From positions 1 through 64,000 of the forward strand of contig NW_027183781.1 of assembly GCF_041296385.1 (NCBI RefSeq): 64,000 nt of DNA, in the 5' to 3' direction. The translations under genes were made by a program, and so were the position numbers. Positions 24,201 through 38,241 of this stretch are shown piece by piece; positions within the stretch are counted from its first letter, which is position 1, and each line of letters starts with the position of its first letter. The stretch is from Aphelocoma coerulescens. Taxonomy: Eukaryota; Chordata; Aves; Passeriformes; Corvidae. The notes beneath the pieces were generated by a model. It worked only from the letters and a program-made list of their open reading frames with translations. It searched no databases and was not told the DNA's origin.

Positions 24201-24661
24201 GCCCCATAGGGACCCACAGCGACCCATGGAGTGACCCACGGAGCCCCATAGGGACCCACAGCGATCCACAGAGCCCCACGGGGACACAGAGCGACCCACG
24301 GAGCGACCCACAACAACCCATGGCCAACCAGAGCGACCCACGGAGCTCCACAGGGACCCACAGCGACCCCCACAGCGACCCCCACAGCGGCCCACGGAGT
24401 GACCCACAGAGTGACCCACGGCGACCCACGGCCACCCGAAGTGACCCCCAGAGCGACCCACGGACTGACCCACAGAGTGACCCCCGGAATGATCCCCGGA
24501 GTGACCCACGGCAACCCACGGCCACCCAGAGCGACCCATGGAGCGACCCATGGAGCGACCCACAGCTGCCCACGGAGCCCTGGAGTGACCCCCAGCATCC
24601 AGCAGCGACCCAGAGCGACCCACAGCGTTCCACGGTGCCCCACGGGGGGACCCCGCAGTGA
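15256..24661 (+). CDS. AGPAT1: AGPAT1, 1-acylglycerol-3-phosphate acyltransferase alpha, left copy
   Basis: ER-membrane enzyme that acylates lysophosphatidic acid to phosphatidic acid in glycerolipid synthesis. Coding exons: 15256-15440, 18367-18500, 19595-19770, 21528-21623, 21726-21798 and 23418-24661; total 1,908 nt, exactly 636 codons, all GT-AG. The 635-residue product has N-terminal hydrophobic segments (about 8-21 and 39-53), motif I NHQSSLD (98-104), motif II FIDRKR (141-146), motif III FPEGTRN (171-177) and motif IV VPVVPIV (198-204). The catalytic core ends near residue 266; human AGPAT1 is 283 residues. The rest is a 369-residue repeat-encoded tail. The start is the last of several duplicated start codons and the only one continuing into coding exon. 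Introns are minisatellite. It is divergent from the RNF5-like exon, matching class III order. Confidence 0.93.
15450..17915. repeat. G-rich minisatellite, AGPAT1 intron after the first coding exon
   Basis: Units of 22 bp (ggctgggatgggggtttggg) and 30 bp forms with an added gagttatgg. About 2.5 kb here but only about 0.57 kb in the other arm (50,420-50,985), the strongest contraction between arms. Confidence 0.9.
17920..18345. repeat. Repeat, CAGTTATGGGGCAGATTTGGGG type
   Basis: Tandem ttatggggcagatttggggc units of about 21-22 bp, shifting to cagctatggggcagctatgg just before the acceptor at 18,366. Counterpart 50,030-50,420. Confidence 0.85.
18605..18653 (+). pseudogene. Duplicated tail of AGPAT1 motif I exon, copy 2
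   Basis: Repeats the last 49 nt of exon 18367-18500, from cagccctacgtgg to the donor, 153 bp downstream of the original, with a donor-like gtgtgg. It codes the NHQSSLD segment. A preceding aatgccag could act as an acceptor; including the 46 nt after it would shift the reading frame. Confidence 0.85.
18757..18805 (+). pseudogene. Duplicated tail of AGPAT1 motif I exon, copy 3
   Basis: A third copy of the same 49-nt exon tail, 152 bp after copy 2, followed by gtatgg as in the real exon. The inverted arm has one extra copy where this arm has two. Confidence 0.85.
18810..19590. repeat. Imperfect repeat, CCCCACAGATCCCTGCCC type, AGPAT1 intron
   Basis: Intron filled with variants of gatccctgccccacagaccc and gagtgatcctcagcctgccc, including longer duplicated blocks (19,085-19,260 resembles 19,315-19,450). 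No coding signal. Confidence 0.8.
19775..21480. repeat. Minisatellite, GGTGTGGGGTGG type, AGPAT1 intron
   Basis: Ten- to eleven-base ggtgtggggt/c units with inserted blocks (gttggttgtggaggtggctc near 19,866, 20,122 and 20,572), changing to ctggccatggggctgg near 21.1 kb. Sense strand very G-rich. Counterpart 46,960-48,700. Confidence 0.85.
21800..23400. repeat. Minisatellite, GTGGGGCAGGGTGTCCGTGT type, AGPAT1 last intron
   Basis: Tandem units of about 20 and 31 bp combining gtggggccgggggtcgct, gtggggcagccgt and gtggggcagggtgtccgt. About 1.6 kb here and 2.0 kb in the other arm. Confidence 0.85.
23552..24658 (+). repeat. Protein-coding tandem repeat, AGPAT1 C-terminal tail
   Basis: After the conserved end of the acyltransferase core (ALSAELRP) the last exon becomes 15/30-nt repeats such as agcgacccacggagccccat, translating as units like [10 protein letters not shown] and [10 protein letters not shown]. 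The frame stays open for 369 codons to TGA at 24,659. Unit lengths divisible by three keep the frame open whatever the copy number. The tail is Pro/Ser/Thr/Asp-rich, lacks hydrophobic segments and is predicted disordered. A second frame is also open for about 500 nt of it, so openness alone does not prove selection. Confidence 0.8.
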
Positions 24662-24662
24662 C

Positions 24663-25960
24663 CCCCGGCCCTGCAGCCCCACGGGGGAGGCGGCAGTGGG
24701 GCAGGAGCTGAGCCACGAGTGGGGCCTGGAGCGACCCCCAAGTGGGGCCTGGAGCGACCCCCAAGTGCAACATGGAGAGGCTCCCAGTGGGTCTGGGATC
24801 ATCCACGAGTGGGGCACGGACTGAGCACCAAGTGGGGCACAACTGACCCTGCCGTGGGGCAGGCACTGACCCCCAAGTGGGGCTTGGAGTGACCCCCAAG
24901 TGGGGCTTGAAGTGACCCCCAAGTGAGGCCACAACTGACCCCGCTGTGGGGCTTGGAGTGACCCCCAAGTGGGGCTTGGAGTGACCCCCAAGTGAGGCCA
25001 GAACTGACCCCGCCGTGGGGCAGGCACTGACCCCCAAGTTGGACGTGGTTTTACCCCTAAATGAGGCTCCAGTCGACCCCCGTATGGGGCAAGGAACTGA
25101 CCCCCAAGTGGGGCTTGGAGTGACCCCCAACTGAGGCCACAACTGACCCCGCTGTGGGGCAGGGACTGACCCCCAAGTGGGGCCTGGACTGATTTCCAAG
25201 TGGGGCCCACAGTGACGCCTAAGTGGGGCTTGGACTGACCCCTAAGTGGGGCCAGAACTGACCCCCAAGTGAGGCCCAGACTGACCCCTAAGTGGGGCTT
25301 GGAGTGACCCCCAAGTGAGGCCCAGACTGATCTCTAAGTGGGGCTTGGACTGACCCCCAAGTGGGGCCCACAGTGACTGCCAAATGGGGCTTGGAGTGAC
25401 CCCCAAGTGAGGCCAGAACTGACCCCCAAGTGAGGCCAGAACTGACCCCCAAGTGGGGCCCGGACAGAACCCCAAGTGGGGCTTGGAGTGACCCCCAAGT
25501 GGGGCCCGGACAGAACCCCAAGTGGGGCTTGGAGTGACCCCCAAGTGAGACCGGAACTGACCCCCAAGTGAGGCCCGGAGTGACCCCCAAGTGAGACCGG
25601 AACTGACCCCCAAGTGAGGCCCGGACAGAACCCCAAATGGGGCCTGGACTGACCCCCAAGTGAGGCCAGAACTGACCCCCAAGTGGGGCCCGGAGTGACC
25701 CCAAATGGGGCCTGGACTGACCCCCAAATGGGGCCCAGAGTGACCCCCAAGTGAGGCCGGAACTGACCCCCAGGTGAGGCCCAGACAGACCCCCAAGTGG
25801 GGCCCAGAGTGACCCCCAAATGGGGCCCGGACTGACCTCCAAGTGGAGCCCGGACTGACCCCCAAGTGGGGCCCGGAGTGACCCCCAACTCGGACACACT
25901 CTGACCCCCAAGTGGGGCCTGCAGTGCCCCATAGCGGGACCACGCTGGGACCCCCCGCCC
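24663..25960. repeat. Minisatellite, CCCCCAAGTGGGGCTTGGAG type, AGPAT1 3' flank
   Basis: Units of about 22-23 bp, gacccccaagtggggcttgg and variants, run from just after the AGPAT1 stop; probable 3' UTR. Counterpart 42,070-43,400. Confidence 0.9.
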
Positions 25961-26690
25961 GGACCCCCCTCCCCTCCCCCCAGGGCCTGACCCCCACCCA
26001 GGGGCGTGGCCGGGGAGGGGCGTGGCCAGGGAGGGGCGTGGCCGGGGGGATGACGTGGCCGGTTCTGATTGGCTGCTGCAGCCAAGCCCCGCCCCCTCGA
26101 TGCCGTGTATTTATTTTGGGGTGGGGGGCCTGGATTTTGCCAAATTTCCCTCCTGGCCCTGCTGGGGGCCCCCCCCCCCCCCCCCCAAAATCCCTTCCCC
26201 CACACCCCCCCCCGCAAAAAAAAAAAAAAAAAAAAAAAAAATCATGGGGTGGTGTGACATCATCAAGGCGGTGATGACGTCATCAGGGTGCTGATGACGT
26301 CATTGTGGGGGGTCCTGAGGGTTTGGGGCACCCCCACCCCCCCCTCTGGGTGGGAAATTCCCCCTTTTTCCCACCAGATTTTACCCAAATTCCCCTTTTT
26401 TGTTCCTCCCCCCCCCCCCCCCCACCCTTGGATCTGGTTGGGGTCTGGGGTTCCCCCTCCCCCACCCCATTTTTGGGTTGGAATGTGGGAATTTGGGCAT
26501 TTCCTGAGCCCCCCCCCGGGGCTGGGATTTGGGGAATTTTGGGGCTCCTCTGGGTGGATTTTGGGGGGGAGGGGGAGGGGGGGAGGGGGGGGATAATTTT
26601 GGGAACCAAAAGGTTTTGTCGGCCTAAAAAAAAAAAAAATTCCCCGATTTTTAAATTCCCGACCAAAATCGCCTCAAAACTCGGAAAAAA
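25961..26690. other. Low-repeat region downstream of AGPAT1, possible 3' end
   Basis: It contains ggggcgtggccgg copies, a tgtatttatttt element near 26,104, a C run (26,170-26,186), an A run of about 27 (near 26,215-26,241) and gatgacgtcat motifs near 26,270-26,300. No AATAAA on the AGPAT1 strand was found; an AATAAA lies on the opposite strand within the TATTTATT element. No gene seen. Confidence 0.5.
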
Positions 26691-29140
26691 ACAAAAAACA
26701 AAAAAACCCCAAAAAACAAACAAACAAAAAAAAAAACCCAAAAAAAAGACCCAAAAAACGAAACTCAGAAAATCGGGAGAATCCCCCCAAAAACCCAACC
26801 ACGGCCGCCGCAATCCCCAAACACTAAAAGCCAACAAAAAACAACCCAAAGCCGCCAAAAAAAAACCCTCGAAAAACACCAAAAAAACCAACCAAAAAAA
26901 AAGCCCCAAACCCGCCAAAAGAAACCAAAAAAAAACCACCAAAAAAACCAACCAAAAAGCACAAAAAAAACCCCAAAACCCACCAAAAAATAACCCCAAA
27001 CCCACAGAAAATAACCCCAAAACCCACCCAAAAATAACCCCAAAGCCACCAAAAATAACCCCCAAACCCACCCAAAAATAACCCCAAAGCCACCCAAAAA
27101 TAACCCCAAAGACACCCAAAAAATAAGCCCAAACCCACCCAAAAATAAGCCCAAACCCACCCAAAAATAACCCCAAACCCACCCAAAAAATAAGCCCAAA
27201 CCCACCCAAAAATAACCCCAAAACTCACCCAAAAATAACCCCAAACCCACCCAAAAATAACCCCAAAACCCACCCAAAAATAACCCCAAACTCACCCAAA
27301 AATGACCCCAAACCCACCCAAAAATGACCCCAAACCCACCAAAAAATAACCCCAAACCCACCCCAAAATAACCCCAAACCCACCCAAAAATAACCCCAAA
27401 CCCACCCCAAAATAACCCCAAACCCACCCAAAAATAACCCCAAACCCACCCCAAAATAACCCCAAACCCACCCAAAAAATAACCCCAAACTCACCCAAAA
27501 ATAACCCCAAACTCACCCAAAAATAACCCTAAAGTCACCTAAAAATAACCCCCAAACCCACCCAAAATAACCCCAAAGCCACCCAAAAATGACCCCAAAG
27601 ACACCCAAAAAATAACCCCAAAACTCACCCAAAATAACCCCAAACCCACCCAAAAATAACCCTAAAGTCACCTAAAAATAACCCCAAAACCACCCAAAAA
27701 TAACCCCAAAACCCACCAAAAAATAACCCCAAAATAACCCCAAACCCACCCAAAAATAACCCCAAAGACACCCAAAAATAACCCCAAAACCCACCAAAAA
27801 ATAACCCCAAACCCACCCAAAAATAACCCCAAAACCCACCAAAAAATAACCCCAAACCCACCCAAAAATAACCCCCAAACCCACCCAAAAATAACCCCAA
27901 ACCCACCCAAAAATAACCCCAAAACTCACCCAAAAATAACCCCAAAACCCACCCAAAAATAACCCCAAAACCCACCAAAAAATAACCCCAAAACCCACCA
28001 AAAAATAACCCCAAACCCACCAAAAAATAACCCCAAACCCACCCAAAAATAACCCCAAAACCCACCAAAAAATAACCCCAAACCCACCAAAAAATAACCC
28101 CAAACCCACCCAAAAATAACCCCAAAACTCACCCAAAAATAACCCCAAACCCACCCAAAAATAACCCCAAAACCCACCCAAAAATAACCCCAAACTCACC
28201 CAAAAATGACCCCAAACCCACCCAAAAATGACCCCAAACCCACCAAAAAATAACCCCAAACCCACCCCAAAATAACCCCAAACCCACCCAAAAATAACCC
28301 CAAACCCACCCCAAAATAACCCCAAACCCACCCAAAAAATAACCCCAAACTCACCCAAAAATAACCCTAAAGTCACCTAAAAATAACCCCAAACCCACCC
28401 AAAAATAACCCTAAAGTCACCTAAAAATAACCCCCAAACTCACCCAAAATAACCCCAAAGCCACCCAAAAATGACCCCAAAGACACCCAAAAAATAACCC
28501 CAAAACTCACCCAAAATAACCCCAAACCCACCCAAAAATAACCCTAAAGTCACCTAAAAATAACCCCAAACTCACCCAAAAATAACCCTAAAGTCACCTA
28601 AAAATAACCCCCAAACTCACCCAAAAATAACCCCAAACTCACCCAAAAATAACCCCAAACCCACCAAAAAATAAGCCTAAAGCCACCCAAAATAACCCCA
28701 AAAGTCACCCCAAAATAACCCCAAACCCACCCAAAAATAACCCCAAAGACACCCAAAAATAACCCCCAAACCCACCCAAAATAACCCCAAACCCACCCAA
28801 AAATAACCCCAAAACTCACCCAAAAATAACCCCAAACCCACCCAAAAATAAACCCCAAAAGTCACCCAAAAATAACCCCAAAACTCACCAAAAAAAACAA
28901 CCAAAAACCCACCAAAAAACAACCAAAAAAACCCACCAAAAAAACCCCAAAACCCACAAAAAAAAACCCAAAACCCACAAAAAAACCACCAACCAAACCC
29001 ACCAAAAAATAACCCCAAAGCCACCAAAAAAAAAACCCTAAACCCAGCAAAAAATAACCCCAAACCCACCAAAAAAAAGCCCCAAAACCCACCAAAAAAA
29101 ACCCCAAAACTCACCAAAAACCACCCAAAAAAAAACTCCA
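26691..29140. repeat. 22-bp A/C-rich satellite, AAAAATAACCCCAAACCCACCC
   Basis: About 100 tandem copies of a 22-bp unit (aaaaataaccccaaacccac plus cc), with local variants ctcacc, gtcacc and gccacc. The inner part of the inverted copy begins inside the same satellite at 40,124, directly after the assembly gap. Confidence 0.9.
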
Positions 29141-29149
29141 AACCAAACC

Positions 29150-29475
29150 TCTTATTCCAAACTTTTCAGGGAGTTTTTTTTTCCCCTTTTTCTACACAAA
29201 CCCAACCCCGACCCCTCCCCCGGGTGCCTCAGCGGGGCTGCCTGGGGTAGGGCCAGAGGGCCAGCGGGACCCCCCCGCTGCTCGCCCCGCTCGCCCCGCT
29301 CCCCCCCGCGTTCCCAGCCCCACTCGCCCCGCTCGCCGCCCCGCTCGCCCCTCCGTGGGTGCGCTGGTGCCGCTTGTGGTGCGAGCTGCGGCTGAAGCTC
29401 TTCCCGCACACCCCGCACGCGTACGGCTTCTCGCCCGTGGGGATGCGCCGGGGCTGCGGCAGCGCGGGCTTGGGA
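29150..29475 (-). pseudogene. Duplicated 3' end of the C2H2 zinc-finger gene
   Basis: The stretch 28,845-29,439 repeats 29,697-30,291 almost exactly (offset about 852 bp). It covers satellite flank, 3' UTR, C-terminus ([14 protein letters not shown], stop at 29,231) and the last finger [20 protein letters not shown]. Upstream of the shared TGEKPYACG linker it diverges (PRRIPT instead of RRIHT) and then runs into the 22-bp satellite, so only one finger is encoded. Most likely a gene fragment from local duplication; an alternative last exon is possible but no acceptor is obvious. Confidence 0.75.
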
Positions 29476-29479
29476 GCGA

Positions 29480-29995
29480 CCCCAAACCCACCCCAAATAA
29501 CCCCAAACCCACCCAAAAATAAACCCCAAACCCACCCAAAAAATAACCCCAAACCCACCCAAAAATAACCCTAAAGTCACCCAAAAATAACCCCAAACCC
29601 ACCCAAAAATAAACCCCAAAAGTCACCCAAAAATAACCCCAAACCCACCCAAAAATAAACCCCAAAAGTCACCCAAAAATAACCCCAAACCCACCCAAAA
29701 ATAAACCCCAAAAGTCACCCAAAAATAACCCCAAAACTCACCAAAAAAAACAACCAAAAACCCACCAAAAAACAACCAAAAAAACCCACCAAAAAAACCC
29801 CAAAACCCACAAAAAAAAACCCAAAACCCACAAAAAAACCACCAACCAAACCCACCAAAAAATAACCCCAAAGCCACCAAAAAAAAACCCTAAACCCAGC
29901 AAAAAATAACCCCAAACCCACCAAAAAAAAGCCCCAAAACCCACCAAAAAAAAAACCCAAAACTCACCAAAAACCACCCAAAAAAAAACTCCAAA
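29480..29995. repeat. 22-bp satellite between zinc-finger gene and its 3' duplicate
   Basis: The same aaaaataaccccaaaccca satellite, ending in the accaaaaaacaaccaaaaa segment shared with 28,860-29,140. Confidence 0.85.
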
Positions 29996-30081
29996 CCAAA
30001 CTTCTTATTCCAAACTTTTCAGGGAGTTTTTTTTTCCCCTTTTTCTACACAAACCCAACCCCGACCCCTCCCCCGGGTGCC

Positions 30082-31320
30082 TCAGCGGGGCTGCCTGGGG
30101 TAGGGCCAGAGGGCCAGCGGGACCCCCCCGCTGCTCGCCCCGCTCGCCCCGCTCCCCCCCGCGTTCCCAGCCCCACTCGCCCCGCTCGCCGCCCCGCTCG
30201 CCCCTCCGTGGGTGCGCTGGTGCCGCTTGTGGTGCGAGCTGCGGCTGAAGCTCTTCCCGCACACCCCGCACGCGTACGGCTTCTCGCCCGTGTGGATCCG
30301 CCGGTGCTGCGTCAGCGTGGACTTGTCGGTGAAGCTCTTGCCGCAGTCGCCACACGCGTACGGCTTCTCGCCCGTGTGGATGCGGCGGTGCCGGATCAGG
30401 TTGGAGCTGACGTTGAAGCGCTTGCCGCAGTGGCCACAGGCGTACGGCTTCTCGCCCGTGTGGATGCGCAGGTGCTTGACCAGGTCCGAGCTCTGGCTGA
30501 AGCTCTGCCAGCACTCGCCGCACGTGTTGGGGATGCCCAGAGACGCCGCTTTGTTGCCACCGTCGCCACCGCCGGGGCTGCCTCGGCGTCTCCGTCGTTG
30601 CCGCCGCTGCTCGCCCGCCGCGGCCGGCGGCTCCTTGGGCCGGCGACTGAAGCTCTTCCCGCAGTCCACGCACTTGTAGGGCAGCGGCGGGGCCACGGCT
30701 CGCCCGCAGTCCCGGCAGTAGCCACAGCCGGCTCCGCCGTGAGCTCGGCGGTGCCGCGCCAGCTGCGCGCTCAGCCCGAAGCTCTTCCCGCACTCCAGGC
30801 AGCGGAAGGCTCCGGGAGCCCGCTGGCCACCGGCCTGGACCTGCTGCTCGGCGCCCCGCTCGCCCTGCCCGTCCTTGTGGCCATCTCCCCGCTCGCCGCC
30901 GCCGCCCTGCCCGGCCCACCGCCCGCGCTCCCGCTGACCGCCGCCGCGGTCGCCTCTGTGGCCATCGCCGCCGCGCTCCCGCTGCTGCCCGGGGCTACCC
31001 CGCTGACCGCCGCCGTGGTCACTCGCCCGTGCGGCGCCGCCGTGGCCACGCCGGTGCTCGGCCAGGGCCGCGCTGCGGGCGAAGCTTTTGCCGCACTCCA
31101 CGCAGATGTTGGGGTGCTCCGCGCCCCCCGCCCGCTGCCGCACGGCCACCGTCTCCTTCCTCTTCCTCCCCCCTCGCCCCCGCGGGCCCCCGGGCCCCTC
31201 CGCCCGCTCCGGGGGTCCCTCCGTGCGCCCCCCGCCCCTCTGCGGGGTCACCGAGCCGCCCCCTCCCCCCCCCGCCGCCGCCGCCGCCGCCGCCCCCCCC
31301 CGGCAGCGCTTGGGCGACAT
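30082..31320 (-). CDS. C2H2 zinc-finger protein, six canonical fingers
   Basis: A 412-residue open frame; a nuclear DNA-binding regulator by family. The N-terminus is Ala/Gly-rich and basic. The first finger, CVECGKSF to HRRGH, lies at about 73-93, the second is CLECGKSF to HRRAH, then come two degenerate fingers that keep Cys pairs but lack His (CRDCGRA and [16 protein letters not shown]). Four tandem fingers with TGEKPYA linkers follow: [24 protein letters not shown] and CGVCGKSF. The C-terminal tail is Gly/Ala/Ser-rich. The start ATG at 31,320 has a purine-rich GC context; an upstream exon may exist, since the sequence near 31,640-31,665 matches the 5' region of the KRAB zinc-finger gene. 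No KRAB box is seen here. I cannot assign an orthologue. Confidence 0.85.
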   Translation of the reverse strand: MSPKRCRGGAAAAAAAGGGGGGSVTPQRGGGRTEGPPERAEGPGGPRGRGGRKRKETVAVRQRAGGAEHPNICVECGKSFARSAALAEHRRGHGGAARASDHGGGQRGSPGQQRERGGDGHRGDRGGGQRERGRWAGQGGGGERGDGHKDGQGERGAEQQVQAGGQRAPGAFRCLECGKSFGLSAQLARHRRAHGGAGCGYCRDCGRAVAPPLPYKCVDCGKSFSRRPKEPPAAAGEQRRQRRRRRGSPGGGDGGNKAASLGIPNTCGECWQSFSQSSDLVKHLRIHTGEKPYACGHCGKRFNVSSNLIRHRRIHTGEKPYACGDCGKSFTDKSTLTQHRRIHTGEKPYACGVCGKSFSRSSHHKRHQRTHGGASGAASGASGAGNAGGSGASGASSGGVPLALWPYPRQPR

Positions 31321-35525
<4,205 letters not shown>

Positions 35526-35529
35526 GGTG

Positions 35530-35715
35530 CCGCTCCGCCTCTCCCGAGCCCGCGAGACACGGACGCGGCGGGGGTCGCGGCGGGACCCCCCCGCCCCCGG
35601 TACCGGCGATGCTCCGGGGGCCCGGGGCTCCCCCGGCCGCTCGGGAAGCTCCGCCCGGGCGCCGGATGGAGCCGCCGCCGCTGACCCAGGAAGTTCAGCC
35701 CCTGCCGGCGGCAGC
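35530..35715. promoter_or_regulatory. GC-rich 5' region of the KRAB zinc-finger gene
   Basis: CpG-rich sequence upstream of the KRAB exon. It carries ctgacccaggaagttca (near 35,681-35,697) next to a trinucleotide tract, the same arrangement as at 31,560-31,655 upstream of the other zinc-finger gene. Probable promoter or first non-coding exon. Confidence 0.5.
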
Positions 35716-37255
35716 GCCTCCTCCTCCTCCTCCTCCTCCTCCTCCTCCTCTTCCTCCCTTTCTCCGTCTTCATCTTCATCCCGCTCTCCTCCTCTTCCTC
35801 CTCCTCCTCCCTTTCTCCGTCTTCATCCTCATCCCGCTCTCCTCCTCCTCCCCTTCTCCATCTTCATCCTCATCCCGCTCTCCTCCTCCTCCTCCCCTTC
35901 TCCATCTTCATCTTCATCCCGCTCTCCTCCTCCTCGTGTTCTCCATCTTCATCTTCATCCCACTCTCCTCCTCTTCCTCCTCCTCCTCCTGTTCTCCGCC
36001 TTCATCTTCATCCCGCTCTCCTCCTCCTCCCTTTCTCCGTCTTCATCCTCATCCCGCTCTCCTCCTCCTCCTCCTCCCTTTCTCCATCTTCATCTTCATC
36101 CTCATCCCGCTCTCCTCCTCCTCCTCCTCGTGTTCTCCATCTTCATCCTCATCCTGCTCTCCTCCTCCTGTTCTCCGTCTTCATCCCGCTCTCCTCCTCT
36201 TCCTCCTCTTGTTCTCCATCTTCATCCTCATCCCGCTCTCCTCCTCCTCCTCCCTTCTCCATCTTCATCTTCATCCCACTCTCCTCCTCTTCCTCCTCCT
36301 CCTCCTGTTCTCCATCTTCATCCTCCTCCTCCTCCCCTTCTCCATCTTCATCCTCATCCGCTCTCCTCCTCCTCCTCCTCCTGTTCTCCATCCTCATCCT
36401 GCTCTCCTCCTCCTCCCCTTCTCCATCTTCATCCTTATCCTGCTCTCCTCCTCCTCCTCCCTTTCTCTGTCTTCATCTTCATCCCATTCTCCTCCTCCTC
36501 CCCTTCTCCATCTTCATCCCGCTCTCCTCCTCCTCCTCCTCCTCCTCCTCCTCGTGTTCTCCATCTCCATCCTCATCCCGCTCTCCTCCTCCTCCTCCCC
36601 TTCTCCATCTTCATCTTCATCCCACTCTCCTCCTCTTCCTCCTCCTCCTCCTGTTCTCCATCTCCATCTTCATCCTCATCCCGCTCTCCTCCTCTTCTTC
36701 ATCCCCATCCCTCTCTCTTCTTCCTCTTCTCCATCCCCACCCCGCTCGCTTCCTCCTTCCCTCCTCCATCCTCATCCCGCTCTTCTCCTCCTCCTCCTCT
36801 TCTCTATCCTCAGCCTGCTCTCCTCCTCTTCCTCCTCCTCTTCCTCCTCCTCTTCTCCATCCCCATCCCGGTCTCTTCCTCCTCTCCCTCCTCTTCCTCC
36901 TCCATCCCTCTCTCTTCTTCCTCCTTCTCCCCTTCTCCATCCTCCTCCTCCTCCTCCTGTTCTCCATCTCCATCCTCATCCTGCTCTCCTCCTCTTCCTC
37001 CCCATCCCCTCTCCTCTTCCTCCCCATCCCGTCTCCTCTTCCTCCCCATCCCATCTCCTCTTCCTCCTCCTCTTCGTCCTCTTCTTCATCCCCATCCTGG
37101 TCTCTTCCTCCTCCATCCCTTTCTCTTCTTCCTCCTTCTCCCCTTCTCCATCCTCCTCCTCCTCCTCCATCTCCATCCTCATCCCGCTCTCCTCCTCCTC
37201 TTCCTCCCTCCTTCATCCCCATCCTGCTCTTTCCCGCTCCTCCTCCTCCTCTCCT
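35716..37255. repeat. Long pyrimidine microsatellite, (TCC/TTC)n
   Basis: About 1.5 kb of almost pure pyrimidine on the + strand: cgctctcctcctcctcctcc alternating with ttctccatcttcatcttcat. The minus strand is polypurine and would encode Glu/Met-rich shadows. Mirror-repeat polypurine tracts of this kind can form triplex DNA. Confidence 0.9.
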
Positions 37256-37439
37256 CCAGGCCTCGCTGGCTGCTCCAGGCGGGATGGGCAGACTGGGAGC
37301 ACTGGGAGCGCGGGGGCCCCTCGCAAGCGTTTAACGCCAAAGAAAGAAAATAATAAAAGGAGACAAAAGCCGCAAAATCCGCGCCGCCATCGAGGCCCCG
37401 CCGCCAGCGCAGCCATGAGGGGGATGAGGCGGACCGTCC

Positions 37440-37605
37440 CTCAGCGCCGCTCTGGCCAATCAGCGCGCGGAGCCCAGGAGTGACGGCAGGCTCAGCCAAT
37501 CGCAACGAGCGGCGGGCTCTGAGCGGGAAAACCAGCCAATGGGAGCGAGGGGCGGGGCTGCGCGCGGGGTGTATAAAAGGGTCCCTGAGGGGGCGCGGAG
37601 CCGGC
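37440..37605 (+). promoter_or_regulatory. TATA plus triple CCAAT promoter
   Basis: Three ccaat boxes on the + strand (37456, 37496 and 37536) are followed by a TATA box, tataaaa, at 37572-37578. This is about 40 bases before a Kozak-like ATG exon, and a start near 37,600 is implied. An AATAAA at 37352 lies just upstream. Confidence 0.65.
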
Positions 37606-37611
37606 CCCAAG

Positions 37612-37674
37612 ATGGCGGGAGAAGAACGGGCCCGGAAGGTGCCGGCAGGGCCGGAGGCCGAGGAAGCGCTGCGG
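37612..37674 (+). CDS. Orphan leader exon, 21 codons, zinc-finger-type N-terminus (tentative)
   Basis: ATG in context ccaagatggc opens MAGEERARKVPAGPEAEEAL, followed by R and a consensus donor gtgagt at 37675. The ARKVP...AEEALR wording resembles the leader peptides of bird C2H2 zinc-finger proteins as I remember them; this is a weak, memory-based resemblance. No following exon is visible before the converging MGAT1 gene, so it is an orphan exon, a gene with a distant body, or the remnant of one. Confidence 0.45.
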
Positions 37675-37679
37675 GTGAG

Positions 37680-38238
37680 TCCGGGATGGAGCAGCGACCC
37701 CCGGCAGGAGCCCAGCCTGAGCGGGGGATGCCTGAGAGAGGCCCCCGAGCCCGTGGAAGCCCCCGCAGAGCACGGAAGTGGCTCCTGGCCCCCGTTCCTG
37801 AGGGGTTCCGGCCTGTGGCTCCCAGGAGTTCAGTGCTCAGTTGTGAAATGTCCTCCCCCCCTGAGGAGAGGCGCTGGGCGATCCCAGCTGAATTTGAGGC
37901 AATTTAATCGGGTCTGGGACATGGGCAGCGCTGGACGGGCGCAGAACGGGGCTGGGAGCCCCACCCGAGGCCCGGGCGCTCCCAAATCCCACCTTTGGAG
38001 CCGGTCCGCCTTCAGCAGGTGCCCCCAAAAAAGCCGAATTTAATCCAAAAAAGGGGCTTTCCGAACTCCCGAATTTAGGGATGAAATTCAGACGGACGCG
38101 GCAGCAAAACCAAGCTGGAATTGTGGGGGAGAATCCCCCGTTTTTCACCTTTTATTCTGGAAAAGAACTCGCCCGCTCCACCCCCGCGAGTGCCAAACCC
38201 ACCCCAAAAATCGGGAAAGCCCCTCCCCAAAAATCCCG
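37680..38238. other. Non-repetitive spacer, no gene recognised
   Basis: The only sizeable non-tandem, moderate-GC stretch in the window. No convincing exon on either strand. Confidence 0.5.
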
Positions 38239-38241
38239 GCC

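Noticed and set aside
26215..26241. A run as the tail of a retroposed element
   Set aside because: No target-site duplication or recognisable CR1/SINE/retrocopy body next to it; it sits among other homopolymer runs.
36149..37222. Minus-strand Glu/Met/Asp-rich frames in the pyrimidine tract
   Set aside because: Microsatellite translation without start context, splice sites or conserved residues.
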